Assembly: GCF_009908295.1 (NCBI RefSeq)
Contig: NZ_JAAALO010000005.1
Location: forward strand, 419,077 to 483,076
DNA length: 64,000 nucleotides
Direction of reading: 5' to 3'
Source of the DNA: Micromonospora rubida
GTDB taxonomy: Bacteria > Actinomycetota > Actinomycetes > Mycobacteriales > Micromonosporaceae
In this document: positions 8,985 through 16,829 of the stretch, in pieces
Position numbering within the stretch: position 1 is the first letter of the stretch
Layout of the letters: each line of letters starts with the position of its first letter
Program-made: the position numbers and the translations under genes
The notes under the pieces: model-generated
Database searches by the model: none
What the model was told of the DNA's origin: nothing
The model's input: the letters and a program-made list of their open reading frames with translations, nothing else

Positions 8985-10144
8985 ACAAGACCCACCTGAG
9001 CTGGGGCACCACGCACGCGTTGGGACTGCGTGCCGCCCGGCTGCCGCGCGGTCTGCACCCGGTCGCCTGGTGGCTGTGGGCGCTTGCCCTGGCCACCGCG
9101 GCAAGCCGCACCAGTAATCCACTGTTACTCGTGTTGATCTTCGCCGTTCTGGGGTTTGTCGTCACCGCGCGGCGCACCGAGGCGCCCTGGGCCAAGGCAT
9201 TCCACTACTACCTGATCATGGCGTTGATCGTCATTGCGATCCGGGTCGTCTTTCGTTCGGTGTTCGCCTCCGGCATCACGCCCGAGGACCACATTCTGTT
9301 CCGGCTACCGCAACTACAGACACCGGACTGGTACGCCGGCATCCAGATCGGCGGACCGGTGTCGCTGGAGGCGACCCTGTCCGCGGCGCTGGACGGGCTT
9401 CGCCTCGCCTGCCTGCTGTGTTGCATCGGCGCCGCGAACAGCCTCGCCAACCCGAAACGCGCCCTGAAGGCGCTCCCCGGAGCCCTCTACGAACTCGGCG
9501 TGGCCGTCACCGTCGCGCTGAGTGTCGCGCCGCAACTGGTCGAGAGCGTGCAACGAGTCGCCCGCGCCCGGCGGCTACGAGCCGGTCGCCCGCGAGGGCT
9601 GCGAGCGGTGCGGGCGATCGCGCTGCCGGTCCTGCACGACGCGCTCGACCGATCGCTGCGCCTGGCCGCAGCCATGGACGCACGCGGATACGGCCGCACC
9701 GGCACCGCGACCCGCGCGTCCCGGCGGTTGACCGGCACGCTGATGCTCGCCGGCATGGCCGGGCTGTGCGTCGGCGTGTACGGCCTGCTGGACCCAAGCG
9801 TTCCCCGACCGGTCGGACTGGGCGGCCTCGCTATCGGCGTACTGCTCAGCGTGGCCGGACTCGCCACCGGCGGCCGGCGGGTTGCACGCAGCCGATACCG
9901 GCCCGACCGCTGGCAGTGGCCGGAACTGGTCGTCGCCGGCAGCGGTCTGATCACCGCCGTCGTGCTGGCCGCGGGCACCGGCTATGACCCCGCAGAGCTC
10001 AACCCGGGCCTCTACCCGCTGAGCTGGCCCACGCTTCCGCCGCTTCCCACCGCCGCCATCCTGGTCGCGGCGACAGCCGCCTTCGCCGCGCCCCCGCCAC
10101 CACAGCGGCAGCCTCCCACCCTGCCCGCCGGAGCCCACCCGTGA
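8981..10144 (+). CDS. ecfT: ECF transporter transmembrane component EcfT (CbiQ family)
   Basis: A GTG start overlapping the previous stop gives 387 residues. Several hydrophobic segments surround a conserved cytoplasmic region with ARARRLRAGRPRGL and, later, AAMDARGYG. These correspond to the Ala-Arg-Gly coupling motifs that contact the ATPases in EcfT/CbiQ proteins. It is the membrane scaffold that couples ATP hydrolysis to the substrate-binding S component. It lies between the surface proteins and the ATPase gene, with 4-base overlaps at both ends. Confidence 0.88.
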   Translation: MNKTHLSWGTTHALGLRAARLPRGLHPVAWWLWALALATAASRTSNPLLLVLIFAVLGFVVTARRTEAPWAKAFHYYLIMALIVIAIRVVFRSVFASGITPEDHILFRLPQLQTPDWYAGIQIGGPVSLEATLSAALDGLRLACLLCCIGAANSLANPKRALKALPGALYELGVAVTVALSVAPQLVESVQRVARARRLRAGRPRGLRAVRAIALPVLHDALDRSLRLAAAMDARGYGRTGTATRASRRLTGTLMLAGMAGLCVGVYGLLDPSVPRPVGLGGLAIGVLLSVAGLATGGRRVARSRYRPDRWQWPELVVAGSGLITAVVLAAGTGYDPAELNPGLYPLSWPTLPPLPTAAILVAATAAFAAPPPPQRQPPTLPAGAHP

Positions 10145-11823
10145 TCCGATTCGACCACGTCACCATCACCTACGCCGGCGCCGAGCGGCCTGCTCTGGAC
10201 GACATCGATCTCAGCATCGACGAGGGCGAACTGTGCCTCGTCGTCGGTCACACCGGCTCCGGCAAGTCCACGCTCCTCAACGCCATCAACGGCCTGGTAC
10301 CGCACTTCACCGGCGGCACCCTGGCCGGACGAGTCACCGTCGCCGGCCGCTCGACAGCCGAGGACCCGCCGCGCGAGTTCGCCGAGCTCGTCGGCGTCGT
10401 CGGCCAGGACCCGGTGGCCGGATTCGTCACCGACACCGTCGAGGAGGAACTCGCCTACGGCATGGAGCAACTCGCCCTCGACCCCGTCGTCATGCGCGCC
10501 CGGGTCGAGGAGACCCTCGACCTTCTCGGTCTCGCCGACCTGCGCGAGCGGGGCCTGCACGAGCTGTCCGGCGGGCAACAGCAGCGAGTCGCGATCGGTG
10601 CGGCGCTCACCGCCCACCCCAGGGTTCTCGTGCTCGACGAGCCGACCTCCGCACTCGACCCGACCAGCGCGGAGGACGTCCTCGCGACCATCACCCGGCT
10701 CGTCCACGACCTGGGCATCACCGTCGTGCTCGCCGAGCACCGCCTCGAACGGGTCATCCCCTATGCCGACCGGCTCGTCGTGCTCGCCGGCGACGGCACC
10801 GCCCGGCACGGCGACCCGGCCACTCTGCTCGCCGGCAGCACCGTCGCACCGCCCATTGTTCACCTCGGTCGCCTCGCCGGCTGGACACCACCGCCGTTGT
10901 CCGTCCGCGACGCGCGCCGACGCGCGCCCGCGCTTCGCCAGCGGCTGCCCGTCACCCCGCCCACGCCGCACCGGGCCACCAATTCCGCCACGACGGCATC
11001 CGACAGCACCACCACCGACGTCGCGCTCGCCGCCGTCGGCGTCATCGTCCGGCACGGCACTGTCGTCGCCGTGCGGGGCGCCACCATCGACCTGCGCGCC
11101 GGACAGGTTGTGGCGCTGATGGGCCGCAACGGCTCGGGCAAGTCGTCACTGTTGTGGGCGCTGCAGGGCGCCGGCCGCCGCGCCGGCGGCACCGTGCGCA
11201 CCGGCGGCCTCGACCCGGCGAAGATCAAGCCGGTCGAGGCCCGGCGTCTCGTCGGCCTCGTTCCCCAGACAGCCACCGACCTGCTGTACCTCGACAGTGT
11301 CGGCGCCGAACTCCAGCAGGCGGACCGCGATGGTGCTTCAGCGGGAACCGCCCGGCGTCTGCTCGATGAGATCGCTCCCGGCGTGGCTGACACCGAGCAT
11401 CCGCGTGACCTGTCCTCCGGGCAACAGCTGGCGCTGGTCCTCGCTCTCCAACTCGCCGTCACCCCACGCGTGCTGCTGTTGGACGAACCGACCCGCGGCC
11501 TCGACTACGGCGCCAAAGCCGCTCTGGTCCGCACTCTCGACCGGCTCGCCGCCCAGGGCCACGCGGTCGTCGTGGCCACCCACGATGTCGAGTTCGCCAC
11601 CTCCGCAGCCGACCGGGTCGTCGTCATGGCCGGCGGTGACATCGTCACCGATGGGCCCGCGACCACGGTACTGACCGCCTCACCGACATTCGCCCCGCAG
11701 ATCGCGAAGATCCTCGCCCCGCTGCCGTACCTCACCGTCAACCAGGTCGCCGACGCGCTGGGCGACAAGTCCGCCGCTCAGAACGTGGTGCCGCCCACCG
11801 ACAGCCTGCCGGCACAGTCGTGA
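10141..11823 (+). CDS. ecfA: Fused ECF transporter ATPase, EcfA-EcfA'
   Basis: The 560-residue protein contains two complete ABC ATPase modules. Module 1 (about 1-245) has Walker A GHTGSGKST, signature LSGGQQQRV and Walker B VLVLDEPTSALD. Module 2 (about 300-530) has Walker A GRNGSGKSS, a modified signature LSSGQQLAL and Walker B VLLLDEPTRGLD. The two are joined by a charged, Pro/Thr-rich linker. Group I and II ECF systems normally use two separate EcfA proteins, and fused forms are common in actinobacteria. The gene starts with GTG inside the ecfT stop and overlaps the next gene likewise, so the transporter subunits should be made together. Confidence 0.92.
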   Translation: MIRFDHVTITYAGAERPALDDIDLSIDEGELCLVVGHTGSGKSTLLNAINGLVPHFTGGTLAGRVTVAGRSTAEDPPREFAELVGVVGQDPVAGFVTDTVEEELAYGMEQLALDPVVMRARVEETLDLLGLADLRERGLHELSGGQQQRVAIGAALTAHPRVLVLDEPTSALDPTSAEDVLATITRLVHDLGITVVLAEHRLERVIPYADRLVVLAGDGTARHGDPATLLAGSTVAPPIVHLGRLAGWTPPPLSVRDARRRAPALRQRLPVTPPTPHRATNSATTASDSTTTDVALAAVGVIVRHGTVVAVRGATIDLRAGQVVALMGRNGSGKSSLLWALQGAGRRAGGTVRTGGLDPAKIKPVEARRLVGLVPQTATDLLYLDSVGAELQQADRDGASAGTARRLLDEIAPGVADTEHPRDLSSGQQLALVLALQLAVTPRVLLLDEPTRGLDYGAKAALVRTLDRLAAQGHAVVVATHDVEFATSAADRVVVMAGGDIVTDGPATTVLTASPTFAPQIAKILAPLPYLTVNQVADALGDKSAAQNVVPPTDSLPAQS

Positions 11824-12662
11824 CCGCCGTTCGAATCCCGGCCCGAGCAACCGCCACGATCGCCATGGCCTCATTCCTCGGCTTCGTCGCGTTCCTGTGG
11901 CCATTCCTCGTCGCGCCGGGCACGTTCGGCTCGGCCGAGACGCCACCGTTGATGTTCGGCGCACTGCTCGTTCTCGTCCTCGCCGTTGTCTTCGCTGAGG
12001 TGGCCGACGGTCGTATCGACGCCAAAGCCCTGGCGATGCTTGGCGTCCTGTCCGCGATCAACGCGGCACTGCGACCGCTGGGCGCCGGCACCGCCGGCAT
12101 CGAGACCGTGTTCTTCGTCCTCGTCCTCGCGGGGCGCGTCTACGGGCCCGGCTTCGGCTTCGCGCTCGGCTGCACCTCACTGTTCACGTCCGCGCTGCTC
12201 ACCGGCGGTGTCGGCCCGTGGATGCCGTACCAGATGTTCGGTTGCGCCTGGGTCGGCATGTTCGCCGGGCTGCTTCCCGCAGCCCGCGGCAGGGCCGAGA
12301 TCGCGCTTCTGGCCAGCTACGCCGCCATCGCCGGATACGGCTTCGGGTTCATGCTCAACCTGTCCTTCTGGCCGTTCTCGCTCGATCCGGGCAGCTCCAT
12401 CGCCTACCAGCCCGGTCTACCCGTCGAGGAGCAGCTTCAGCGGTACCTGGTCTTCTTCAGCGTGACCTCCCTGGGATGGGACACGGGCCGGGCCGTCACC
12501 ACCGCGGTGCTCGTCGCCATTACCGGCCCGGCCGTACTGGCCGCCTTCCGCCGGGCCGCCCGCCGCGCCAACTTCCACGCGACCGCAACCTTCATCGCCC
12601 CCCCAAACCCGACGGACCGCCCGGGCGGTGCCGGTTCACTGGCGCAGGGCGAGGGTGACTGA
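11820..12662 (+). CDS. ECF transporter S component, CbrT-like (probable cobalamin specificity subunit)
   Basis: The 280-residue integral membrane protein has about six hydrophobic segments, including WPFLV near the start, TGGVGPWMPYQMFGCAWVG in the middle and WPFSLDPG later. This layout fits the CbrT group of S components predicted to bind B12-type compounds. The riboswitch at the head of the operon and the intrinsic-factor-like partners support cobalamin or a related corrinoid as substrate. The specificity is inferred, because other S components can look alike. It is the last gene of the operon, and its 3' end overlaps the convergent gene by 27 bases. Confidence 0.8.
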   Translation: MTAVRIPARATATIAMASFLGFVAFLWPFLVAPGTFGSAETPPLMFGALLVLVLAVVFAEVADGRIDAKALAMLGVLSAINAALRPLGAGTAGIETVFFVLVLAGRVYGPGFGFALGCTSLFTSALLTGGVGPWMPYQMFGCAWVGMFAGLLPAARGRAEIALLASYAAIAGYGFGFMLNLSFWPFSLDPGSSIAYQPGLPVEEQLQRYLVFFSVTSLGWDTGRAVTTAVLVAITGPAVLAAFRRAARRANFHATATFIAPPNPTDRPGGAGSLAQGEGD

Positions 12663-15600
12663 TCCGATCGCGGAACCGGACGGGTCGACGACGATGGTGT
12701 AGGTGCCGGTGTCCGGCAGGACGGTCGGTTCGATGCCGCCGGCGCCGCTGATGACGCAGCCGCTGCTCAGCGTCGCGCCGTCCGCGTCGTGCAACTCCAG
12801 GGGAGAGCACTGGTCGGGCAGGGTCGCGGCGGTGGCGGACAGGGTCACCGACGCGCCGGCGGTGCCGGTGAACTCGTAGCGGACGACGGCGCCGGGTTGG
12901 TCGACGGTGGCCACGACCGGCGGCCCGTCGACGCTGATGGCACCGGACTGGTCCCGGGTGGCGAACAGTTTCAGCGCGACGGTGCCGATGCTGCGGTCCG
13001 ACGGGTCCACCAGCACCGTGTAGGTGCCGTCGGCGGGCAGTACCGTGCCCTCGACGTCGCCGGAGCCGTTGATGACGCAGCCGACCTTCAGCGTCCGGCC
13101 GGCCGGGTCGCGTAGTGCGAGCGGGGAGCACTGGTCGCGCAGGGTGCTCTCGGGCACCTCGATGAACACCCGCTGGCCGGCGCTGCCGGTGAACCGGTAG
13201 CGGGCCAGCGCGCCGGGCTGTCCGATCGTCGCGGACACCGCCGGGCCGTTCGGTCGGATGGTGCCGGTGGTGTCCCGTGCGGCGTAGACCCGCACGGTGG
13301 CCCGGCCGGTGTCGCCGCCGGCGGCGTCGACCACCACCGTGTACGTGCCGTCGACGGTGAGGTCGGCGCGATCGATGTAGCCGACGCCGTTGATGTTGCA
13401 GCCGCTGGCGACGTCGCTTCCGGTCGGACCGACGAGCCGGTACGGGGAGCACCGGTCGGCCAGGCCGGGGGCGGTGATGTCGACGAACACGGCGTCGCCG
13501 GCGTGTGCGGGGAACTTCAGCCCGCCGCCGCCGGGCTTCAGCGTGGCCGAGGCGATCGGTGGCGCGGTGATCGGTGCGGCGGCCGGTGGGGCGACCTGCT
13601 CGGTGGCGGCGGCGCTGACGGCGAACTCGGGGCGGCCGGTCACGGCGACGTCGAACACGCATTCGGCGAGCTGCCCGGGGTCGGTGACGCCGGCCCACCG
13701 GCACACCTCCTCCGCCCGGGCCCGCTGGTCCGGGTCGAGGTCGGCGACGGTCATCGACCGGTCGGGGAAGGTGCGGTCGGTGAAGGACTGGGCGTTCTGG
13801 CCGTCGGCGTAGCTGAACAGGGAGCTGTCCTGGCTGATCCGCCAGCTGTCCGCGTACGACGGGTAGAGCTTCTCGAACGGCACGGGCTGGGTCAGCGCGG
13901 CGCCGGACGGTGGGGCGATGTCGTTGGCCGAGTTGCCGTCGAAGTCGCCGAGCAGGCCGCGCACCTGCCCGGCCCGGCTGGGCGCCAGCTTCATCAGCAG
14001 CCGGTAGCCGTAGGAGCCGATCTGGTCCACCGCGGCGACGGAGCCGTCGGGCCAGCTCAGGTCGTAGCCGTCCGCGGCGCCGATGTCGGAGGGCCGGCGG
14101 GCGAGGGTGCCACCGCCGGGCAGGTCCGTCTCCCCGGGCGCCACGGCGACGAGTGCGCCGTCGACGCGTACCTGGGTGCCGCCGTCGACCAGGGTGAGGG
14201 CGACCCGGTGGTCACCGACCCGGAAGGCGATCGCGGAGTTGACCGACACGGTTCGCAGGGTGCCCATCGGCGTCTGCCGGACCTGCACCGCGAGGGGGTC
14301 GCCCTCGGTCGAGGCGACCAGCACGAACTCGCCGACGGCCTGGAAGTCGTAGTAGACCCCGTCGAAGGTCGCCAGGTGGGGGTCGCCGTTGGTGCCGCCG
14401 CAGGGGGTGCCGCCGTCCTCACACAGCTTGATCGGGCCCTTGGTCGGCGGGGTCTTCTTCTTGGGCTTCCTGCACTCGTCGAGGCTCTTCGGCAGGGCCT
14501 TGCCGTCGTACTCGATGCGGGGTGGCAGGCCCTTGGCCACCCGGTACCGGTTCTCCGCCAGCGTCGCCTTGACCTCGGCGGTCTTGATCCCGGTGGAGCC
14601 GCAGTCGCCCTTCGGGACGGTGCCGCGGGAGATGTCGTCGGAGTGGTTGAGCTCGTGGTAGAGCGCCGCGCAGGGGTTCCGCGCGACTCCGTCGCCGTAC
14701 GGATCGGCGGAGGTGGGGTTCCAGGTCACGGTGGACGAGCCCTTGCCACTCTTACTGCCCGGGGTCTCGAACGAGCCCGATCCGCCGCCGGTGGGGATGA
14801 TCCGCACCCGGGGCGTGCTCTTGTCCTTGAACCGGGGCAGGATGCCCGCCGGGTCGCCGCCGGGCGCGGCGAACTCCTGGAGGCAGCCGTCGACCTCGCC
14901 CTGGAAGTCCACGCCGCTGACGGGTACGCCGGCGTTCGGGTCGACCGCGTAGTCGGCCCAGGCGGGCCGCCCTCCCCCGCCGACGAGGACCCCGACGCCG
15001 ATGAGCACCAGGGCGACGGCGGCGGCCGCGCTCCGGTAACGGCGGCGACGACGGCGACGGCGCATCAGGAGCAGAAGCACGAGTACGAGCACCAGCGCGC
15101 CGAGGGCGAGCACCAGCAGCGCCCCGCCGAGCCGGAGCCACCCGGCCCGGCCCTGGGCGTCGTCGCCGACGGTGAACGTGGTGGTCCGCAGGGCCGTCGC
15201 ACCTGGGCAGGGGGTGACGGCACCGGTCACCGGCAGAGCCGCGTAACTCGCCGTGACCTCGTAGCGCCCGGGTGCGCCGACCGGCCACAGGGTGTCCAGC
15301 CCGCCGCCATCGGGGGTCGCGGCCACCGACCGCAGCACGACGTCGCCGGGGTCGGTGCCGGCGTGCACCCGGACACTGGCCAGGGACACGGTCACGGTCG
15401 TGCCGGGTTCCACCGTCGCCAGGCCGGAAATCGCGGCGGCGCTGATGCCGTCGTCGTAGAAGCTGCGGCCGAGAACCGGCACCAGGTCCTGCCCGTCCCG
15501 GCTTACGGAGGTCACCCGCACGGCCCCGTCGGCGGCCTTCGCCAGCCCGCAGGCCGCGTCGGTGGAGTTGGTCACCGCGAACGTCAACCGGACCGGGTCG

Positions 15601-15743
15601 CCCGGCCGAAACGACGACTGGGTGGTGCGCAGGTCAAGACCGAGGCCAGCGTCGGTCGGCGCGGCGTGGGCCGCCATGGGCGACGCCACCAGGGCAGCCG
15701 CCAGGACGGCGACCCCGTTCACGACGCGCGCGGTCAATCTCAT
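12636..15743 (-). CDS. Large surface protein: M91-like metallopeptidase, von Willebrand D domain and C-terminal beta repeats
   Basis: From the ATG at 15743 the product is 1035 residues; a GTG nine bases upstream is an alternative. A signal peptide ends near AAHA. An extracellular domain (about 30-200) is followed by a membrane segment with a long Arg run (about 205-240) and a second hydrophobic stretch ending near residue 265. After that come a zincin motif, HELNH, at about 363-367 (M91-like) and a von Willebrand D-type region (about 445-600) with GDPHLATFDGVYYDF. The last 300 residues hold three similar beta repeats sharing DQCSPL, GCxINGxG and DGTYTVxVDP. Its substrate is unknown. It is convergent with the ECF operon, so co-regulation is not implied. 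Confidence 0.75.
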   Translation of the reverse strand: MRLTARVVNGVAVLAAALVASPMAAHAAPTDAGLGLDLRTTQSSFRPGDPVRLTFAVTNSTDAACGLAKAADGAVRVTSVSRDGQDLVPVLGRSFYDDGISAAAISGLATVEPGTTVTVSLASVRVHAGTDPGDVVLRSVAATPDGGGLDTLWPVGAPGRYEVTASYAALPVTGAVTPCPGATALRTTTFTVGDDAQGRAGWLRLGGALLVLALGALVLVLVLLLLMRRRRRRRRYRSAAAAVALVLIGVGVLVGGGGRPAWADYAVDPNAGVPVSGVDFQGEVDGCLQEFAAPGGDPAGILPRFKDKSTPRVRIIPTGGGSGSFETPGSKSGKGSSTVTWNPTSADPYGDGVARNPCAALYHELNHSDDISRGTVPKGDCGSTGIKTAEVKATLAENRYRVAKGLPPRIEYDGKALPKSLDECRKPKKKTPPTKGPIKLCEDGGTPCGGTNGDPHLATFDGVYYDFQAVGEFVLVASTEGDPLAVQVRQTPMGTLRTVSVNSAIAFRVGDHRVALTLVDGGTQVRVDGALVAVAPGETDLPGGGTLARRPSDIGAADGYDLSWPDGSVAAVDQIGSYGYRLLMKLAPSRAGQVRGLLGDFDGNSANDIAPPSGAALTQPVPFEKLYPSYADSWRISQDSSLFSYADGQNAQSFTDRTFPDRSMTVADLDPDQRARAEEVCRWAGVTDPGQLAECVFDVAVTGRPEFAVSAAATEQVAPPAAAPITAPPIASATLKPGGGGLKFPAHAGDAVFVDITAPGLADRCSPYRLVGPTGSDVASGCNINGVGYIDRADLTVDGTYTVVVDAAGGDTGRATVRVYAARDTTGTIRPNGPAVSATIGQPGALARYRFTGSAGQRVFIEVPESTLRDQCSPLALRDPAGRTLKVGCVINGSGDVEGTVLPADGTYTVLVDPSDRSIGTVALKLFATRDQSGAISVDGPPVVATVDQPGAVVRYEFTGTAGASVTLSATAATLPDQCSPLELHDADGATLSSGCVISGAGGIEPTVLPDTGTYTIVVDPSGSAIGSVTLALRQ

Positions 15744-15995
15744 GAGCGGCACTGTAGAGACCGGTGTCTCGTGTCCACGTCCACAGTTCGGCGATCACCG
15801 CGCGGACCATTCGACGGCCGTGCTCGGCCATGCGCGGGAATCTTGCCGGCCTGCTCGAGTTTCCAGGTCTGGCCGGGAGGTTTCCGCCAGGCGGTGGTCA
15901 CCACCTTCGAGCCGTCGCTCGTGCCGGTGGTGCTGAGCACGGTGCCGTCGGAGCTCACGATCACCATCCTGTCGGGGCCTAACGGTCCCGAGGGC
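15740..15995 (-). pseudogene. Possible 3' gene fragment cut by the neighbouring mobile element
   Basis: A minus-strand frame opens exactly at the left end of the mobile element and encodes a coding-like peptide with SGPLGPDRMVIVSSDGTVLS followed by KVVTTAWRKPPGQTW. The sequence turns Arg-rich before its stop. No family was recognised. When the element between the two inverted repeats is removed on paper, the frame continues into PVLLW from the right flank, which would fit an interrupted gene. The evidence is thin. Confidence 0.3.
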
Positions 15996-16005
15996 TTATC
16001 TGCAC
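15996..16005 (+). repeat. Left inverted repeat of the mobile element
   Basis: TTATCTGCAC here is matched by its reverse complement at 20519-20528. The sequence is AT-rich for this genome. A 10-bp match could arise by chance. Confidence 0.45.
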
Positions 16006-16095
16006 TTCACCCGATCGGGTGACGGTGGCTTGGCGGTGACCGGCATGGACGGGCCCCCGGGTCATCGAGACGGCCTCGGCTAGGATCAGCTCTTC

Positions 16096-16770
16096 GTGAA
16101 CGCGGATGCGGAGAGTTTGATGGTCGCTGTCGCGCCGGGACAGGTGACGTTGTCGGACCGGCGGACGCAGCGCCGGTGGTCGGTGGACCTTGAGTCGTTC
16201 CAGATCGGGGCATATCCAGTCACGCAAGCCGAGTACGCCATGGTTGTTGGCGAGCGTCCGAGCGCGGTTCGTGGGGATCGGTTGCCGGTCGAGGGTGTTT
16301 CGTGGTGGGACGCGGTTCGGTTCTGCAACGCCTTGTCGCAACGGGAAGGGTTGGCGCCGGCCTACCAGTTCGATGATGACGGTGAGGGCGTCGAGTGGGA
16401 TCGCTCCGCTGACGGGTATCGGCTGCCGACCGAGGCTGAGTGGGAGTACGCATGTCGCGCTGGCTCGACCGGCCCGCGTTACGGACCGCTGGATGAGATC
16501 GCCTGGTACCGCGACAACTCTGGCGAGCGGGTCCACGAGGTGGGCGGCCAGCAGCCGAATGCCTGGGGCCTTTACGACATGCTGGGTAACGTGTGGGACT
16601 GGTGCTGGGACATCTACGACGCCGAGGTCTACGGCACCTACCGGGTGCTGCGCGGTGGCGGTTGGTTCGATGAGCACTGGAGCTGCCGCGCGTCCGTGCG
16701 CCGTCGCAGCCATCCGACCTACGCGATCGATGACGTGGGGTTTCGCATCGCCCGTTCCGGCGCGCACTGA
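16096..16770 (+). CDS. SUMF1/FGE-family protein (formylglycine-generating enzyme-like)
   Basis: The GTG start, with AGGA 10 bases upstream, gives 224 residues made almost entirely of one FGE-sulfatase fold. The family landmarks are YPVTQAEYA, PVEGVSWWDAVRFCNAL, YRLPTEAEWEYACRAG, NAWGLYDMLGNVWDWC, RVLRGGGW and a closing VGFRIAR. One Cys of the copper-binding pair in true FGE appears to be kept (WSCRAS), while the partner five residues upstream is absent. A sulfatase-activating role is therefore uncertain. Members of this family also include EgtB-like and PvdO-like enzymes. No sulfatase gene is nearby. It lies inside the mobile element, convergent with the recombinases, so it is probably cargo. 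Confidence 0.85.
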   Translation: MNADAESLMVAVAPGQVTLSDRRTQRRWSVDLESFQIGAYPVTQAEYAMVVGERPSAVRGDRLPVEGVSWWDAVRFCNALSQREGLAPAYQFDDDGEGVEWDRSADGYRLPTEAEWEYACRAGSTGPRYGPLDEIAWYRDNSGERVHEVGGQQPNAWGLYDMLGNVWDWCWDIYDAEVYGTYRVLRGGGWFDEHWSCRASVRRRSHPTYAIDDVGFRIARSGAH

Positions 16771-16829
16771 GGCACGTCGTTGGGCCGTTGCGAAACAGCG
16801 TGACGGGGTGGTTGAGGGGTGGAGGTGCA

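Noticed and set aside
11821..11850. GTTCGAATCCCGG resembling a tRNA T-loop
   Set aside because: No acceptor or anticodon stem fits around it, and it lies inside the first codons of the S-component gene.
13503..16022. An open frame of over 800 codons on the plus strand opposite the M91/VWD protein
   Set aside because: Composition is that of an antisense shadow (repeated GDGG, RRG), with no domain, no start signal and no plausible codon use.
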